Shown here: positions 55,797 through 58,730 of the stretch, piece by piece
How positions within the stretch are numbered: position 1 is the first letter of the stretch
Layout: every line of letters starts with the position of its first letter
NCBI RefSeq assembly: GCF_000281045.1
Contig: NW_008246082.1
Coordinates: forward strand, 727,645 to 786,374
Length of the DNA: 58,730 nt
Reading direction: 5' to 3'
Origin: Saprolegnia diclina VS20
Lineage: Eukaryota; Oomycota; Saprolegniomycetes; Saprolegniales; Saprolegniaceae
Notes under the pieces: model-generated
Seen by the model: only the letters and a program-made list of their open reading frames with translations
What the model was told of the DNA's origin: nothing
The model's database searches: none
Made by a program: the position numbers and the translations under genes

Positions 55797-57281
55797 TTAT
55801 GCGCGCTTGCGTTTGCTTTGGAGCAGGCGTGGGAGCTTCAACTTGTGCTTGACGTCACTGATCAACGTCGTTGATGGTGGCGGCCTTCGCGTTTGTCGCA
55901 CAGAGAAGACCCGGAGAACGAGGGCCGCAGCCCAGCTGACAACCTTGCCCGCCTGGAGCAGAGTTGCCGCACGCGCCGCCACGTCGGGTGCGAGCTGGAT
56001 GGCTTTGCTGGCCTGCCGCACTTGGTACATGAGCTCTTGTATAATCAAACGAACGATCGTCGCGCGGCGGCGGTTCTGCTGCCGAAAGAGGAAGAGAAGA
56101 AAGATGGCGTTGTCCAAATGGTTGGTCGCGTCCATGCAGTACGGCAGCAGAAGGTTGCTCTCAGTCATATGCTGTCGACGACCTGCAATCTTGCGGAGAC
56201 AGTCGTGTGGCTTACCAATGCCTGCGGCGAGGAGAAGTCGGGTCGCCTCTGTGTTGTGGCTGGTCGAGGCAGCTTCCAGCAGCGTATCGTCGCGGAGCTC
56301 GGGCCGGCGCTGCAGAATGTGCATCGCGGCATTGAGATGGCCGCTTGCAAGCACCGAGCGGAGCGCGTCGATCGAGATGTCCATGGGGCAGTGGGCCATG
56401 AGGTAGAACACAACGTCCCACGCCTTTTTCTTGACGGCGCCGTCGATCGCGGCGGGGTCCCATTGACCGTCCGAGTTCTCGTGCAGAAACTTGACCAACG
56501 GCAGGTTGTTGGCGACCGAGGCCTCGTGCATGCAGTTGGCGCCCCAGGGTAGGCCGTGAGCCACGTAAAGACGTACAACGTCTACCATCTCGGGCTTGCG
56601 AAACACGGCAACCGTCTTGAAAAGCGTAGGTTGAATGGTCTTGAGCGTCATCGAGATCGGGAACGGGTACCCGATGGAGAGGAGGTACTCTGCCGTGCGC
56701 AAGTGTCCGTACTCGAGCGCCTTTCCAACGACGTTGTCGTGGGTGCAGCCTTCGGTTCGGTTCGTCAAGAGGAATTTCACGACATCAAGGTGGCCATGTG
56801 ACGCTGCGTCGTCGATGGCGGCGACGGTACAGCCAAAGGTGCCGAGATGATGGAGGCACTCCACGATATCAAGGTGACCACCGACGACAGCGTCGTCGAG
56901 GATGGTGGGCGACGCGCCTTCGGTGCGATGTTCGATGAGAAAGCGGACGATGTCGAGATGGCCTGAGCAAATGGCGCCATCGAGCGCGCCGACCGTGCAG
57001 CCTTCGGGTCGGTTGAAATGGAGAAACTGGACGATCTCCAAATGACTGTTGGTAGCAGCTTCATCCATGGCGTTGACGGTACAGCCCTCGTTTTGATGCG
57101 CATGGAGGAAGGCGATGACGTCGAGATGCCCATTGGCCGCCGCACCGTCCATAGCGACCGTCGAGCACGTCAGTCCGCGTTCGTGGAGTGTTTGCACCAT
57201 AAGCAAGAGATCTTCGCTGTTGTCTTGGCCTTCCACGTCTTCTCGGGCGGCCATATGGTTCAAGAGGTCCGAATGATACAT
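55797..57281 (-). CDS. Ankyrin-like repeat protein (EGCT/GHLD repeats)
   Basis: An intronless 494-residue frame from ATG 57281. At least five near-regular 32-34-residue repeats are visible, of the form EGCTVxAMDxAAxxGHLDVVxFL: MDGAAANGHLDVIAFLHAHQ, MDEAATNSHLEIVQFLHFNR, LDGAICSGHLDIVRFLIEHR, LDDAVVGGHLDIVECLHHLG, IDDAASHGHLDVVKFLLTNR. Looser ankyrins follow, and the protein ends with a helical, basic C terminus (KLPRLLQSKRKRA) that could be a nuclear signal. This repeat style is strongly expanded in oomycetes. The partner and function are unknown. Expression divergent from the region at 57590 onward. Confidence 0.88.
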   Translation of the reverse strand: MYHSDLLNHMAAREDVEGQDNSEDLLLMVQTLHERGLTCSTVAMDGAAANGHLDVIAFLHAHQNEGCTVNAMDEAATNSHLEIVQFLHFNRPEGCTVGALDGAICSGHLDIVRFLIEHRTEGASPTILDDAVVGGHLDIVECLHHLGTFGCTVAAIDDAASHGHLDVVKFLLTNRTEGCTHDNVVGKALEYGHLRTAEYLLSIGYPFPISMTLKTIQPTLFKTVAVFRKPEMVDVVRLYVAHGLPWGANCMHEASVANNLPLVKFLHENSDGQWDPAAIDGAVKKKAWDVVFYLMAHCPMDISIDALRSVLASGHLNAAMHILQRRPELRDDTLLEAASTSHNTEATRLLLAAGIGKPHDCLRKIAGRRQHMTESNLLLPYCMDATNHLDNAIFLLFLFRQQNRRRATIVRLIIQELMYQVRQASKAIQLAPDVAARAATLLQAGKVVSWAAALVLRVFSVRQTRRPPPSTTLISDVKHKLKLPRLLQSKRKRA

Positions 57282-57589
57282 AGTTAATCAGGTAAAAGTG
57301 TGACAGACGCTGCCGTCATGCAGGGCGGGAGGTGGTGACCTCTTCTTATCTCGCCGGAATCACTGTACCTACACACGACAAGACTGACTACCGTACTTAA
57401 CAAAGTATACACTTTGGTTCGCGCCAAGAAAGTGATGAAGTTAACGTTAAGAGTGGTCCATTTTGCCCCATGAAAGTGATCTTTGTGAAAGGAAACGCAG
57501 TGATTTTTTTCAAAATGACTGACCAATAGAACGCTAACTTAGCTAGTCTACTCTGATCGGTCGACGGCTCTTGAGCAGTGAGGCGCAGA

Positions 57590-57748
57590 TCACTGGGCGC
57601 AGATGCAGTTCTCCTGCAAAACCTCGAGTCCGTCGAGAAACTCCTCAGCGGTCTGGCACCGTGGATCCTGGCCGTACTTTCTGAACGCTGCGGCGATGCA
57701 TTTGTTGGCCGCTTGGACAGAGTCGATCTCGCGAGTTGCCGTCTCGAT
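57590..57748 (-). CDS. Candidate last exon of an unrecognised gene
   Basis: After a plausible acceptor the frame reads TREIDSVQAANKCIAAAFRK, YGQDPRCQTAEEFLDGLEVL and ends ENCICAQ with TGA at 57590. It looks protein-like (helical, four Cys), but the upstream exons were not traced. Confidence 0.35.
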   Translation of the reverse strand: METATREIDSVQAANKCIAAAFRKYGQDPRCQTAEEFLDGLEVLQENCICAQ

Positions 57749-57799
57749 CTATTCGAGGACGCTTTCGCGTAGACGACTTAAATACAAAACCAAGTGTTG

Positions 57800-58730
57800 T
57801 AAGCATGAGAGTAGTCTTTGGGCTCGAGACAGCGGCGTCTATGGTGCCCGGATCCAAATTCGCGAGAATGTATGCGTATTTTTACGAACACATTGCAGCC
57901 AGAAGACGGTGTCGGTTTGGAGCACAAGCTTGCCGACAGCGTGCAATCAAAGCGCAAATGTACATCGGCAGAACATCGACCTCGTTGCCCAGTACTACTG
58001 TACGCGGTCCACGTCCTTCCGTATCGCTCTCGCCATTTGCATATCCTTTGTCGTCGTTCGAGACAAACAATACCATCAAGCGCATCCATTCAGTTATTGG
58101 CTTAGATTGGCGCCGTATACGACAAACGGGTGGTCCGAGAGCTCCAAAAGGCGCAGGAAGAACGTAACAATCGTGCGACGTGCGTGTCGGACCAAAGACA
58201 TTCCTTGCGGCCTACGACGATCTCGACGTCAGCGTCAAAAGCGCCGACTCAAACGCCTCGAGTAGGCTCTGTAGAGCTGGAACGAGCTTGCGCACGCTCG
58301 CGAGGCAGAAGTGAGCAGTGACGGGCTCAAACCTCATTGGGTTCAGGCGCCTAGTTACGCTATAAGACACAAGGGATGGAAACGGCGTGTGGTACCTGGC
58401 GCTTAACGCGAACGAGCGCTGCATTGACGTCCCGAAGCATGAGGCCGTCGGCAGCATCGCGTTTACGTTGAAAACCTCGGGCGCGCGCGGCCAGTGATGA
58501 TCAGAGCCAAGATAGAGCGCAGGTTGCCGAGCCGAGTACTGGCTCAACTCGGGCGAGCGCCGAAGTAGGGCGTCGAGTCACACGACCCGAAGCCTCGGAA
58601 AAAAGTGATGGCCCGCGCCGACCAGCGCCGTCAGATGAAGGAGCGTCCAGAGCTGCATGGACGATACGAGAGCCTTGGCGGTTGCGGCGCCCCTATCGCT
58701 TCTGGGCGAGGGCGAAGTCATCCTCGAGAA
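57800..58730. other. Unresolved coding potential at the window edge
   Basis: Plus-strand stretches look native (KRVVRELQKAQEE near 58120, FLAAYDDLDVSVKSADSNAS near 58203, WYLALNANERCIDVPKHEA near 58391, ending at TGA 58495). The minus strand also has long open frames across the same bases (58212-58547). I could not decide the strand or connect exons. Nothing is recognisable. Confidence 0.3.

Overview
The window looks like nuclear DNA of an oomycete, most likely a saprolegnian (Aphanomyces, Achlya or Saprolegnia type). This is inferred from family content: a GPCR fused to a phosphatidylinositol phosphate kinase, an ankyrin-TKL kinase gene, oomycete-style helicase-associated repeats, and chromovirus-like Ty3, LINE and Helitron remnants. 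Genes are compact and GC-rich. Most introns are about 40-58 nt, typically starting GTAC or GTGC and ending TAG. Reading frames only make sense once these introns are removed, so the exon joins below are my own frame-consistent reconstructions.

The sequence is a scaffold of four contigs (called A, B, C, D here) separated by three 100-N gaps at 12022-12121, 28101-28200 and 41236-41335. Contig A carries the 3' part of an Hsp70 gene, a GPCR-PIP kinase, a BAR-domain protein, the spindle-checkpoint kinase MPS1, a xylulokinase and a fragment of an LRR gene. Contig B starts inside a TPR-Hsp70 fusion gene, then has a helicase-associated-repeat protein, about 8 kb of nested retroelement debris (15.0-22.8 kb), and a damaged gene for a possible papain-fold protein with a SUMO-interacting motif. 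It ends in a 1,019-bp block that recurs at the start of contig D.

Contig C is rich in cilium and cell-cycle genes: CCDC96/CFAP184, an atypical E2F with two DNA-binding domains, a long EF-hand/WD40/EF-hand protein, a J-domain/CAP-Gly fusion, a Helitron remnant flanked by direct repeats, and the rRNA dimethylase DIM1 with two indels. Contig D has twin palindromes, twin tRNA-like genes, a 5-kb gene encoding ankyrin-kinase-ankyrin-pseudokinase-ankyrin, a LINE tail, an LRR protein and an ankyrin-like repeat protein.

Two observations question the scaffold order. The Hsp70 half at position 1 and the TPR-Hsp70 half at 12122 fit together as one gene if contig A is inverted. The end of B and the start of D are 99.3% identical over 1,019 bp, as expected for an unmerged overlap. 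The most unusual biology is the domain architecture: TPR-Hsp70, J-CAP-Gly, WD40-EF-hand, and the internally duplicated ankyrin kinase/pseudokinase.
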